From the NCBI RefSeq assembly GCF_019578655.1, contig NC_063256.1, positions 20,250,005 through 20,314,004 of the forward strand: a stretch of DNA of 64,000 nucleotides, read 5' to 3'. Below, piece by piece: positions 35,714-46,739 of the stretch. The first letter of the stretch is position 1. Each line of letters opens with the position of its first letter. Both the position numbers and the translations under genes were made by a program. The stretch comes from Ricinus communis (Eukaryota > Streptophyta > Magnoliopsida > Malpighiales > Euphorbiaceae). The notes below the pieces were generated by a model. It ran no database searches. It was not told the origin of the DNA and worked only from the letters and a program-made list of their open reading frames with translations.

Positions 35714-36290
35714 TGTTTGCCCTTATAAACCAATAAGGGGGATTGAATTTGGTTTTTATAGCCTAGGAAACTCAAGGAGCCGTTACACATATATCCTCAA
35801 GAACCTACAAAGTTTGCTTTAAGATAGTGCATTAAATGCACTTGTCAAAATGCAAAATGCAATCGTAAAATCTGAAATGCCTCCAACGGCTATCTAATGT
35901 GGAAGCATGGCATTGGTGGCTTTTGAAATGGCCGTTGGCTGTTTCTAACAGACACCTTGATGCTGTGAAGTTTGCAATCGCATCTACTTGAGGTTCGGCC
36001 ATGATTATGGACTTTGTAACTCATTTATGTACTGCCTTGAAACTTCTCATTTTCACGATCGCGCCTACCTTGGTGCGGTCATGATTCTTGACCTTTGTAA
36101 GCTAAAAGTCTCTGCCCTAAAAATGCTCATTTTCGTGGTTTTGCCTGCTTGGTGCGGTCGCGATTTTAAAGTACAATTTCTTGAATCAAGCTACAACATC
36201 AAAACTTAAAAGGATATTAAATGAAAACCTCAATTTGTTTATTATGATCAAAATTAGGGACAAGGCCATGTGAAAAATTACTTAGGCTAA
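35714..36290 (-). repeat. Copia-B 5' LTR
   Basis: The inner end is fixed by ...GGGCAAACA (minus strand) next to the primer site. The outer end is less certain (about 36270-36290, near CTATTAGCCTAAG). The sequence near the outer end (TCCCTAATTTTGATCATAAT) resembles common plant copia LTR starts. No partner LTR is present. Confidence 0.55.
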
Positions 36291-36960
36291 TAGTTCCCTT
36301 GCCCGGGCTTTGAGCATCTACCTTCTATACTCCTTTTAGGCTCTACCACTAGTATGGAAAAAAGCAGTTGATTCTATAATATCCTCCCAACTTCGAAGGT
36401 TTCCTATTGAGACAAAATTACCTAGATAAGATTGAGAGGCTATATCCAATCGTACCATAGAGCGCAACATTGATGCTGAAGATAACCTAACCACAATTAA
36501 TAATTGTAAGGCTTGGGTTCTACTTCACACTATAGCTACACCTAGGTTCACAATGGATAAGAGGACCCAAGAGCTAGCTACTGAGTCCAAGAATGCAAGT
36601 GCAAAGAGAAGAAAGTGAAAATGCTTCTATTTAGATCTCATAGATTTTGTTTTATTTTTCTTTTAGTAGTGCGCAAAGCAATAAGCCTTTATATGCAAAT
36701 TTGATAAAAATTCTAGACAATTTTATTCATTAAATAAAGGACCAAATAGGTACATTTTATTTCTTATGATACAACTCCTATTATCAACCAGTAGTTTTAG
36801 ATTTTCAAGATGAATATTTTCTCTCTTTATTACCTTTATCTTTGTCTGGCCAGCCTTTTCAGATTTTCTAATCAGTAGGCCCCTTTTTATTTATATTTTT
36901 TTCTTTTTTTATTTTCTTCTCTCTTTTTTTCTTTTCTTTTCAAACATAGTATTTCTTAAG
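36291..36960 (-). other. 3' untranslated region of an inverted Tat-like element
   Basis: On the minus strand this follows the integrase end. It contains a purine-rich run and the segment GGGGCCTACTGATTAGAAAA, in the style of the post-integrase non-coding region of Tat elements. No coding frame. Confidence 0.45.
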
Positions 36961-37378
36961 ACGATCCAAATTGATGAGCTTAGAGAATTCATTCCCCTCT
37001 AGGTTTGAAATTTTAGTAGCACCCTTGGGCATAATCTTCTTTACAAGATGCAATCCTTCCCAATTAGGCTTGAACTTTCCTCTAGGATCAAATGTTGTCA
37101 CCTCGTGTGCTTCAACACTAAGTCACCCACTTTATTAACTCATGGCTTCACTTTCATATTGAATGCCATAGCTACCCTCTTCTAATACAATTGCACGTGA
37201 TACAAAACCTTCATTCTTTTCCCATTGAACAAGGCTAGTTTCTTACCTCTGTTTAGCCCATTAATTTTCTGGTATGTTGGCTTCCAACACGACTCTCAAA
37301 GTTTTTCAACTCTAGCTCAACTGGAGAAAACCATTACAGTCCCATAAACCATAGAATACGGTGTTCACCCTATTGATG
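36961..37378 (-). pseudogene. Tat-like integrase C-terminus, inverted relative to the host element
   Basis: Minus strand: TPYSMVYGTVMVFPVELELK, LALFNGKRMKVLYHVQLY, VAMAFNMKVKP, then GKFKPNWEGLHLVKKIMPKG and GNEFSKLINLDRLKKYYV. This is the standard end of Tat integrase. The surrounding Tat pieces (RT at 31.4-32.0 kb, RNase H at 37.4 kb) are on the plus strand, so this block is inverted or derives from a second, oppositely oriented copy. Confidence 0.75.
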
Positions 37379-37980
37379 TTTGTAGGTGAGATGCTACTGA
37401 TGGCCAAGAGATTGGACTTTAAGATAACAAACAACATGGCAGAGTACAAAGCATGTCTGAATGCGTTAGAAGTAGCTATGATGGCAAGAGAAAAGCAGTT
37501 GATGGTCTACAAGGACTCCATGTTGGTAATCCAATAAACTATTGAAGAATGCAAAGTGAAAAAAAGAGAGGTTGAAATCATATGTCAATTACCTTAGAAC
37601 TAGATGATAGATTTGTTGGCCATTCTCTCATCTATGTGGGATAATCCTGTGCAGCTTCCGATGAAACCTTCGTGATCATAAAATCTGGAGTACCTTGATA
37701 CTATAGGGAACATATATGATGGGCCTAGAAGAAAAACCTTAGTTTTACTATTTGTTGAAGTTTGTAGAGAATAAAGAATATCTAGAAGAGGCATCTGTAA
37801 AGGAAAGGTGCATGTTGCAGATTCAAGCTAGGAAATATGTTGGCCACGATGAGATACTATATAGAAGAATAGCTTCGGGTGTTCAACTCAGGTGTCTGAC
37901 TAAGAAAGAAGTACACGCGGTAGTGGAAGAAGCACATAAAGGGTATGAGGACCTCATATGAAAGGCATAATGCTAACTAG
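37379..37980 (+). pseudogene. Tat-like RNase H (partial) and pre-integrase region
   Basis: Plus strand: EMLLMAKRLDFKITNNMAEY, KACLNALEVAMMAREKQLMV and YKDSMLVIQ, i.e. the RNase H 'NN.AEY.A...GL..A' and 'GDS.LVI' motifs with the N-terminal catalytic part missing. Then the 37752-37961 frame: LKFVENKEYLEEASVKERCM, KYVGHDEILYRRIASGVQLR and CLTKKEVHAVVEEAHKGYED, which is the pre-integrase zinc-binding approach. Integrase proper does not follow: the LTR starts at 38051. Confidence 0.75.
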
Positions 37981-38050
37981 GAAAATCATATTATCAGCAC
38001 CCATTTCTTGAGTCTTGGAAGTTTGAGGATGGGCGAATTTCAGTAAGGTT

Positions 38051-39854
38051 TGAGAATAATTGAACTAAAATTACTTTTCTAGGATCAATTTTAGCTCAAT
38101 TATTAGAAAAAATTAACTCTAAGGGCTGAAACAATAGTTTCCATAAGTTCAGGAACTAAAATGTAGAATATTTTGAACTTTTCACTCCTTAAAGCCAATG
38201 AGCTTTGCATATAGCAGAATCAGCTCTACCTAGAGTTGATTAGTTTAGTATAGAGTCAAATCGACTCTACATAGTCCCGATTGGCTAATTTGCTAAATCT
38301 AATGTCATTTTATGCATATTTTGACTAAAAATGACAAAAATAAAAAAAGAAGATTCTATAAAGTTTTTTTATGATAATTATTAGGATTATAAAAGATTTT
38401 TATTGGATATTAATGACCGACAAAGAAAATCTTTTTCTCTAAAATTCAAGACTAATATGGTTTTATCTGTTGACCTAGGATTTTCTAGAAACCCTAGCTC
38501 TATAAATATGTCATTACGTTCTAACTTTAGGATGGATTTTGATTAGCAAGTGTTAAGGCTTAAAAGTGATTATTAGCAATTTTTATTATTAAAAACCCTA
38601 CATTCTAAAACAAAGAGTTTTCTTTTTGGTAACTACAAAGTAAGTTACTAAGAAAGAACCCTATATTAGTAAAGTATTTTTAGAATGGCAGAAGATTTCC
38701 CAAAGTCTAAGCAGCACTGGATTCTCAACCGATCCCTAATTCAACAGCCTCATCATCTCTAGAGACTCGTAGAACAACAGTTTACAGTGATCATCATCAT
38801 CTTTTTCCCTATTACTAGTTCTTTTATTTAATGATTCTAGAAATATGATTAAGGTTTCTTTCATTGTTTTACATAATTTACATGATTAAATTAGGATTTC
38901 TTATGAATTAACATATTTTTTATATGCTGGGTTTCGAATTTGATAATATGAACATGTAGGGTTTTGAATATGATAATATATTTTTTCATTAGATTTCGAT
39001 TCTGATTAGTTACGTGATTTAGGATTACATGATTAAAACCTAGAATCTACTATAAAATGTTTTATTTGCTTATTATTTATCATGATTTCTAGGGTTTGCA
39101 TGACTTTTAAATTTATGGCTTGATTTGATGTTTTCTTATGACTTCTTATTTGTTTTTTCTTATTTTAATTTACATTTTTGTCTTTTGTACATGTGAAATC
39201 AGCTCCTGGGCGTGAGAACTTGAAGAAAAATCGCAGAACTGACTGTTCCAAGCCCTAGAGTCGATCGGCTATGTGCAAAGCCGATTTAACTCTATGCTAA
39301 GCTTATTGGCTCTATGCCCTTAGCCGATCGGCTTTGCACCCTTTTTGCCCTAATTTTCTAATTTCATTAGATTTTAGTGATATTTTATGCACTGTAATTT
39401 AGTCTTAGGCCTTTTTCTTTCAGTTTTTTTAGTTATAGGTTGGGTTTATGCACTGTATATAATCAAATAGTTAAATAGCCTAACAACTCAAATATGGGTT
39501 GGGTTTAATAAAAATGGGCTAGATTTAGGAGGACGTCACATGTTGTAATAGATGCTTGTAAAATATAAATTGTCACATTTATAGGGAATAGCCCGTTAAA
39601 CAATAAAACTAAAGATTGAGATTCACAAATAAAGAAGTTGGCTTTCGGATCATCTCTAGATGTGATGAAGCTTCCTTATAGAATCTAGTACGCTACTCAA
39701 ATTAATAAAAGTATCACGGAGAATTACCCGGGTAGCGACTCTATCTCTGTGCTAGTCTCTATGATTAATTAACGTATTCCTATTACGTTGAAAAGCCTTA
39801 CAGTGTCGTAGTTGCTAGAGACACTTAAGTGCGCACCCAAAACTGCCACCCACA
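38051..39854 (+). repeat. Tat-like LTR, second (middle) copy
   Basis: 1.80 kb, homologous to 25027-27102 and in the same orientation. TATA candidate CTCTATAAATAT at about 38500-38512. It is followed by a primer site (TGGGAACTCCACTGGGGA at 39856-39873) and by leader and gag start, so it acts structurally as a 5' LTR for a second interior. Confidence 0.75.
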
Positions 39855-40872
39855 ATGGGAACTCCACTGGGGATAAAAGAAGTTGATTCTAGTTTATGTT
39901 TGTCTTTAATTTTATTAGAGTGATTCTTGCATCATTTGCATGGTTATGTTTATTTGGTCCTAATAGCCGCGATAGCGTCGGCTAGTGGTTCTTTGATTCC
40001 ACTCGAGCCTTAGAATTACAATACTGGCTAACCATCACTTATAGGTAATAAGTGAATTTCCATTGTCGCATGGACCCTTAAGTGGGGAGACGAGCAAAGG
40101 AAGAACACTTTTAACCTGTTCTAGTGGAACCAGGTAAAAACCCTATTCCTTACCCAAGAGTCAGCTCATGGTAATGACTGTAGCAATCTCCCCTAAGAAC
40201 CTTGTTCCTTGCTCAAGCCCATATATTGGAAAGCTTGGGTCCATAAAATGTGGAATGAGACCTCAGGCCTAAAATATGCAGGCTATACTTATACTGAAAA
40301 GCATCACTGTGTTTGTTTTAATCCGCTTTGAGAGTTTATAGCATGCACGTCGGGCCTACTATCCCCTATTAATAGAAAGCCCAGACCCAAAATTCTAGGG
40401 AAGAAAAACTCACCATGAACCGTGTGCATGAGAAATAAGGTTGGGAGAATACTTTGTATAATAACTTTGTGTTTGCTAGCCCTCTTTTTTCTTTGTGCAT
40501 ATCATGTGCATTATGCATCATGTGCATCACACGAAGACCTTGTCTTTTAGCCATATAGACTCTCCTTTGGATTGGAAGAGGCAAGACATGGAAGGCTGGT
40601 GAGAATACCCATCTCAACAAGAATCCAAACCATGCTAGAGCTTCTTAAAAGACTAAGAAATCAAACTTCTACTACTTAGACTGAAGCTACATAAAAAATG
40701 GCTAACAAAAGAGCTAATGAGCAGGATGTTAAGATCCTAAAAATGTTATCATTGATGATCTAAGGGGTGTGATCCGAAAGGAGCTCCAACAATTTTTGGC
40801 TAGAATGGCTACAAATCAAGCCCTGTTTGTCGCCCTAGTGGATATCCATGCTAGACCACATTAATTGACATA
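39855..40872 (+). pseudogene. Second Tat-like primer site, leader and gag start
   Basis: Matches 27103-28090 throughout. The gag start ATG at 40697 (MANKRANEQDVKILKM) is intact here but mutated in the first copy. The homology ends at about 40872 at the join with the LTR-X sequence. Confidence 0.7.
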
Positions 40873-42945
40873 AACTTTGGTTCAACCAACATCTTGGATC
40901 AAGAGACTCCCATTTCCCCTATCAAATCCTCACTTTCTCTCTCCTTAGTCAAGGTTAGTATCACAACCCTTTAAATTGGCAATCTGGATTTCAATATCTA
41001 TGTAGTGTGATTAGTGAGTTGATTTTATGGATTACATGAAGGATTTAGTGATTTAAATATTGATTTTATGATATGAAAGGGTTATTTAATGAATCTATAT
41101 GATTATGTTTGAAGAATGTCTATTGGGTATTAAACCTATTTGAAATGGGTCAATTAACATGGTCTAGCATGGTTTCTTAATGATTTGAGTTTTAATGATG
41201 TTAATTGCATGAATATTAAGTTAATTTGGGTTGGGTAGAAATCATTGTATTTGAGTTTGGATATGTTGAATATGTGAAAAATTCGTAAAAAAATTTATTC
41301 TCTAGGTTCCCGCATAGACCAAGCAGGTTTTCTTTGTATTTTACCCATACCGTGCAGTCCCTTGATAGAGATTCTGCCAAGCAACCCGAAACGCGTCGGT
41401 TTTCCCTTGAAAAGTGACTCGAACCGTGTCAGCTCTACAGTAGGTTGGATAGTCAACTTCGTTAATTCATATCTCAAGTTCTAGAGTACTTGAACGGTTG
41501 GTTTTGGATATGTTGTTCGCATATCAGTCTCGCTTATATGGTAAGCTTTTTAGAGTGATCCAATAGTTGGATCTCCTAAAAATTCCCTCTGACTAAGACT
41601 TGCGCGAGTGAGTTTATCTTGTGTAAGCAGCCCTATTGGTTGAGCCTTATCTCAAGTTTTACAATTCCAAATGAGGTGAGGTTTGAACCTATAGAAACTC
41701 TTATTGGTCCTCTAAGGATGATTATTTTGAGGAAGACCTTATTCTTTCTTTTGGTAGTCAATTCAAGTGATATATTTTCATGCTTAATTTCTCTTGTGTG
41801 ACAATTTCTAGATGCTTGAGTAAACTAGTAGTTTTAAATGGATAATTGCTTTAGTATATTATATTGTTGATGCTATATGATTAATAAATTATATACTTGA
41901 TGATATATGATGGAGAATCTTTTCTTGGTGAATAACTTGGAGAATGTTTATAATGAAACATGTACGATTGATTAATGATGTGTTTGTAAATACGTATGAA
42001 TTGAATATGATGAAATTGGTACGTTGATATGATAATGTGTGATGTTGTTTATGATCTTGCTTGTAGGATTAGGAATAGATTTAGGGATTCTAGTTCCCTT
42101 CTAATAGTTTGCTTTGTATTAGATGTTGAGAGTCAAGGATCAATTAAGCAGTCGAGTTGATGGTGCATGCTTAAGCTAAGGCTCTCCGAGGATTGAAAGG
42201 TAGAATTGATTGTAAGTTTTGCATGTCAATCGAGGTGAGTAATATTATGACATATATGCTTATGTGTTAGTCCCCTAGCCCTTACATTTCATGCTTATTA
42301 TATGTATGAAAAACTAAGCATATATTATAGTTGTAAGATAAGTAAAATGCATGGTGGTATTATATGATATGTATTTGCATGACAAGGATGAATTAGAATG
42401 AACTAGCTAATAGAAAAACCATCAGACCATGTGTACACTGGTATGATTGAAAAACTTAAGAATGTGTGAGGTACGTTAATAAAGATAATTTAGTTTGTAG
42501 TGGTTGGAGGGTCAAACATCAAACCCTGAGAAGCGACGAGCACCTTCATATATGATGGGAAGTACCATAGGGTTGGGCACCGAGCCTTGATAGGTGATGA
42601 TGACCTATTAGTGAACCACAAGGGGTAACTAGAGGGTCGTGTACTGAGCCATAGGATGACGGGTGCCTTTGGTAGTAAATCTTTAATTTAATGTTTAAAA
42701 AGTGGTAAGAGCAATATTTATATTCTTTCTATATTTTCTATGTCTTATGCATTGACCATCACGGGATTTGGTATGAATGTGTTTATCTATAAATATATAA
42801 AAGATATATTCCATGAATGTGTGATCCGTTAATGTTAGGGTTATATGTTATAGTATTCACTCAATGAGGTCTGACTCCCCTCAATTATTTTTACAGGTTA
42901 GATGATAGTTGGAGGTCAAGTGGTGCTATAATCCTTCCTTGTGGC
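40873..42945 (+). repeat. LTR-X, left part (5'-truncated)
   Basis: It matches the inverted fragment at 32027-32470 from its left edge and lacks the first about 420 bp of the family. The right part continues at 50240-50635, after the G2 insertion, and ends GGGTCATGACA. Termini of the form TGTAACACC...TCATGACA are typical of plant Tekay/Del-like LTRs. Whether it was a solo LTR or part of a larger element cannot be told. Confidence 0.65.
42941..42945. repeat. G2 target-site duplication, left (GTGGC)
   Basis: GTGGC directly precedes TGTAATACCC, the LTR start, and is repeated directly after the 3' LTR at 50235-50239. Confidence 0.88.
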
Positions 42946-43948
42946 TGTAATACCCTAAAAAATTAATAATAATAAATAAGTAAATAAAAAGGGGAAAATT
43001 CTTGTTTTCTTCTTTTCCCCCTTCCTCTTCTTCTTCTTCTTCTTCTTCTTCTTCTTCCTTTCTCTTCCCCCCCCCTTTGCCTCCCGTTTACATGCCTGCT
43101 ACCTCTCCCTACCGACGTCGCTTCTCCTCCTTTCTCCTCCCTCATCGGCTACGCCATCTTCTCCTCCTTCCTTACTGCCGTCGATGTTTAGGAGGAAGGT
43201 CCCTGGTTGACATGAATAATAATTAATCAGAGACAGGTAGTAAAAGGTTATTTTTAGGATTAGCCCTGGTCAAGTACAATTTTCTGAACATTGCTCTTTG
43301 GGCGCTGGCTTATTTGGGAATCAACTGTTCAGGCTGGATTTAAGGACCCTGGTTGAGCTTCGCTCTCTAGGCGCCAGACCTATTGGAATAAGAGAGCCAA
43401 AAGGCTGCTAGTATTAGGGTTATGATTCTACTGAGGCACTCGTCCCATAAGTATTTAAATTGTATTTTTCTGAATTATGACATGACACATGATTTAATAT
43501 AATATGATATGTTATTCTGATAAAATAAATATTTTATTGAGAAGACTGTATTTGTTATAGGATTATCACTCTCGAAGCTGACAATCTTAATTTTAAATTA
43601 TTCAGGTGACAGTTAGGTTCTCCGTCATCCTTCGCTTGACACCCCGACTTCCTTCTCATTCGGGCTTATTATAATTAATTTCTACTTTTGTATTTTGAAC
43701 TATTTAAACTTCTAGACTCTCTGTTGTAGTTTACCTGGCATATTATGTTTGGATTTGGCCTGTAATAAGTACGAAATGTTGTTAGCATCCAGTTGGAGAT
43801 TTGTGAATGACATTTTGGACTGGTTTAATAGTATGTATATGTATGTATATTTGAATTGTCGATTAATCAGGCTTACTACTAGTTTTGGTGGTCTTAAGTC
43901 TACCTATTCCCTAGTGTCAGTCACGGGCCCACAAATCGTGTCGTGGCA
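42946..43948 (+). repeat. G2 5' LTR (internally deleted)
   Basis: It starts TGTAATACCC and ends GTCGTGGCA. It includes a (CTT)10 tract at 43027-43056. Compared with the 3' LTR it lacks the part corresponding to about 48306-49510, with the break near 43190-43225. The arginine-rich and serine-rich open frames here are products of the CTT tract. Confidence 0.85.
43027..43056. repeat. (CTT)10 microsatellite in G2 5' LTR
   Basis: Uninterrupted CTT run. A shorter version lies at the same LTR position in the 3' LTR (about 48131-48150). Confidence 0.9.
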
Positions 43949-43952
43949 AAGT

Positions 43953-43970
43953 TTGTATTAGAGCCTAAGT
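43953..43970 (+). other. G2 primer-binding site (initiator tRNA-Met)
   Basis: TTGTATTAGAGCCTAAG, close to TGGTATCAGAGCCTAGG, directly after the 5' LTR. Confidence 0.75.
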
Positions 43971-45150
43971 TTAGATTTCTTTCAATCTAGATTAGCTTTC
44001 TTAGTACTGCGGAGCTAGGAACAAGTCCGTCTTTGTTTGTTTCCATTGACTCTAGTCTCAGTGTTTGTCGTTAGAGAGTCTGTTGTTTCTTTATTGACTT
44101 GTACGCTTATCTTTGATACTGTATTGAGGATAAGAGCAGTTACGACTACAAAGTTAGAGATTTGTGATGAGTTGGTGCACTTTTTTGTGAGATGTTAGAA
44201 GGCATAGTAGGCCCATTGCCTTTTCTATAAGTGATTAGTGCATACCAATCTTAGATGCTTTGATTGTTGTTTCGGCAGTGGGCAATACAACTTAGGGTTT
44301 GTGTAGAGTGTAGTTGCGGTCATTGCCATAAATTGTCTCGTTATTACATCGGGTATTTCTTAATGAGTAAAGTCGAATTTAGTGCTTAGAATGTCAAGTA
44401 GAGGTTAGAGCATATAAGGTTGAGTTTTATGGTTGTAAGGAGAATAAGAATAATGGTTGTTGTGTATCTTTCAAGCGCTCGGAACCCAAAGAAGCTTAAG
44501 CGAACACTACTTATTTTTATAAGTAAAATAAAAGTATTTTAAAATATAATATTGTACCCAATCCCGCAAAGAAACTCATTATGGCATTTTATTTTTAGAT
44601 ATGCACATTAATGTCAAGTCTAGTATACTGTAAGCACCATAACTCATTTTCAGGACATGCATCATCTATCATACATTTTGTGTTAGTGCATTTTGCCTCA
44701 AAATCATGCATTGCAACCCTTTGATGATAAGGGGTATCATCACCCTGGTGCGTAATATTATAGAATTTTATAATAAATAAAAAACTAGAGATTTTACGAT
44801 TTTATAAAGGTTTTTTACAAGATAACAATAATTTTTATTAATAATGATTATAAGTAACTAAATAAGTAATTCTTTCAAAGTAAATTGTGTTAGCTTGAGG
44901 TTCTCTAGATGACGAGCTTAGTTGCTATGAGAATGGATCTGTGGCTCAACATGCTCCACTTTGGACTATAGAGAAATAGAGGAGACTTTCTAGATTCCAG
45001 TCGAGGTGGAGTTCTGTTTCGGTATGACATGATTTTAATACCCATATGATCTTATATCAGCTATCACAACCAGATAGATGATACGATGTGGGTGTAAGGG
45101 ATATCCAATACGTGTAAGGGACACGTCATTAGGGAAGAGCGTAGTGGAGA
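43971..45150 (+). pseudogene. G2 leader and eroded gag/protease region
   Basis: No gag domain can be read with confidence. A Cys/His-rich stretch near 44300-44340 (VCVECSCGHCHKLSRYY) may be a mutated zinc knuckle. AT-rich sequence around 44520-44890 interrupts the region and may be a small insertion. The protease is not recognisable. Confidence 0.45.
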
Positions 45151-46060
45151 ATGTTCATGTTGTCTGTGGTATCTCGTTGTCTTTCCAAAGGAGTTTTTGG
45201 TATTATCACTGACTGGGAGATTAAGTTATGCGTCGATACTGTACTTAGTACAGCCCCATTTCCCTACCACCTTACAAGATGGCACTATCGGAGTTAAAGG
45301 AGCTTAAGGAGCAATTGTTACATTTTTTTGGATAAGTGTCTCATCAGACCTAGTAAATCTCATTGGGGCACTCAAGTGCTGTGTGTGAAGAAGAATGATG
45401 ATTCCTTACTCATTTCTATTGATTTTATGCAGTTGAATAAATCGACCATTGGCAACAAGTTTTTGTTTCCCTACATAGATGATTTGTACGATTAGCTTCA
45501 AGGTACAACATGTTTTCCTTGAGATTGATTTTAGATTCGGGTATCAACAGTTAAAGATGCGTGATGGGGATGTGCCCCAGGGTACTATTTAAGATTCACT
45601 ATGGCCGTTATGAGTCCTTCATGATGTCATTTAGACTCACTAATGGGCCTCCAGCCTTTATAGATTTGATGAGCAAGGTATTTAAGTCGTTCTTGGACGC
45701 TTTGCAATTGTATTTATTGACGTTACGTTAATGCATTTTAGCATTGAAGATAAGCATGCACGAGATTTGAGTTCAATTTTGTAGACTTTGGGAGAGCATC
45801 AGTTGCACGGTAAGTTCTCATACTACGAGTTTTGATTAGAAAAAGTTGTTTTTTTGGGTCACATTGTGTCTAGAGAGGGTATTCAAGTGGACCCTAAGAA
45901 ACTGGGGACGGTGACTAACTGGCAGAGACTAACCACGGTGACAAAGGTTCGTGGTTTTCTGAGATTGGCAAGCTACTACCATCGATTCGTGCAAGACTTT
46001 TCGAGGATCACAACACCTTTGACTAAGTTGACTCAGAAGAACGTCAGGTTACAGTGAACT
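45151..46060 (+). pseudogene. G2 reverse transcriptase
   Basis: Pre-RT and fingers: MALSELKELKEQLLHFF, CLIRPSKSHWGTQVLCVKKN, SIDFMQLNKSTIGNKFLFPY, IDDLYD. Thumb (frame 45854-46057): GHIVSREGIQVDPKKLGTVT, VRGFLRLASYYHRFVQDFSR. The catalytic box reads FIDVTLMHF where the family has FIDDILVYS, so the second catalytic Asp is Val. There are many frameshifts. This is the chromovirus (Tekay-like) RT layout. Confidence 0.82.
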
Positions 46061-46590
46061 GACGCGTGTGAAAGAAGTTTGCAGAAGCTGAAAGACTGTT
46101 TAACTTCAATTCTAATGTTGACCTTACCCTCTATGATTGGTGGATTCACAATGTATTGTGAAGCTTTTAGAATAGATTTGGGTTACGTTATGATGCAACA
46201 TGGTAAGGTAGTGGCTTATGAATTCAGGCAATTGAAGAGGCATGAATAGAATTACCCTACTCATGATATGGAAATAGCAGCAGTAATCTTTGCCTAAAAA
46301 ATCTAGAGGCACTATCTCTACGGTGAGACGTGCGAGATATATACGAACCATAAAAGTTTAAAGTATATTTTTCAGTAGAAAGAATTGAATATGAGGCAGA
46401 GGAGATGGTTGAAACTTCTGAAAGATGATGATTATAATATTCTCTACCATCTAGGTAAGACGAATGTCGTGGCAGATGCTTTAAGCATGAAATTAGTAGG
46501 TAGTCTTGCTCATATCAGTGCGGAGAAGAGACCCCTGACCAAAGAGTTGCACAAATTATGCGACCAAGGGTTGTAGATAGAGGTATTGAA
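46061..46590 (+). pseudogene. G2 RNase H
   Basis: Segments TMYCEAFRIDLGYVMMQHGK (family: 'VYSDASR.GLG.VLMQ.G', with the catalytic Asp replaced by Glu), YPTHDMEIAAVIFA (family 'YP.HDLELAAVVFAL'), HYLYGETCEIYTNHKSLKY and MRQRRWLKLLKDDDYNILYH, LGKTNVVADALSMK. The order and motifs are clear, but stops separate the segments. Confidence 0.8.
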
Positions 46591-46739
46591 ATCGAGAGCA
46601 TTGTTAGCACATCTTAGGGTTAGGTCTATGCTTGTTGATAGAATCAGGTAGCTTAAAATCAGGACCCATAGTTACGAAAAATCTTGGAAGAAGTGTAGCA
46701 GGGTAGAGCTAATGATTTTGTTATAGATGATGACGGTAC

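Larger units (their letters stand above)
32906..36290 (-). mobile_element. Copia-B: truncated Ty1/copia (minus strand)
   Basis: From right to left: 5' LTR (about 36290-35714), tRNA-Met-type primer site, gag, zinc knuckle, protease and pre-integrase. It then jumps to the integrase C-terminus and is cut at 32906 by the LTR-X fragment. RT, RNase H and the 3' LTR are absent. It lies inside the interior of the Tat-like element. Confidence 0.72.
25027..40872 (+). mobile_element. Tat/Ogre-like Ty3/gypsy: LTR-interior-LTR-partial interior
   Basis: LTR copies at 25027-27102 and 38051-39854 are in direct orientation and homologous. After both, the same primer site, the same about 850-bp leader and the same gag start follow. 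So the second LTR is not a plain 3' end: a second interior begins at 39855 and is cut at about 40872. The first interior carries gag, a protease-like region, a G-patch-like motif, RT, part of RNase H and a pre-integrase region. It is interrupted by other elements (about 32027-37378). The tRNA-Arg-like primer site (TGGCGACTCCACTGGG) and gag/pol sequence place it in the Tat/Ogre group. Confidence 0.75.

Noticed and set aside
42963..43226. Arg-rich (minus) and Ser-rich (plus) open frames
   Set aside because: They are translations of the (CTT)10 tract and neighbouring GC-rich LTR sequence, with no family features.
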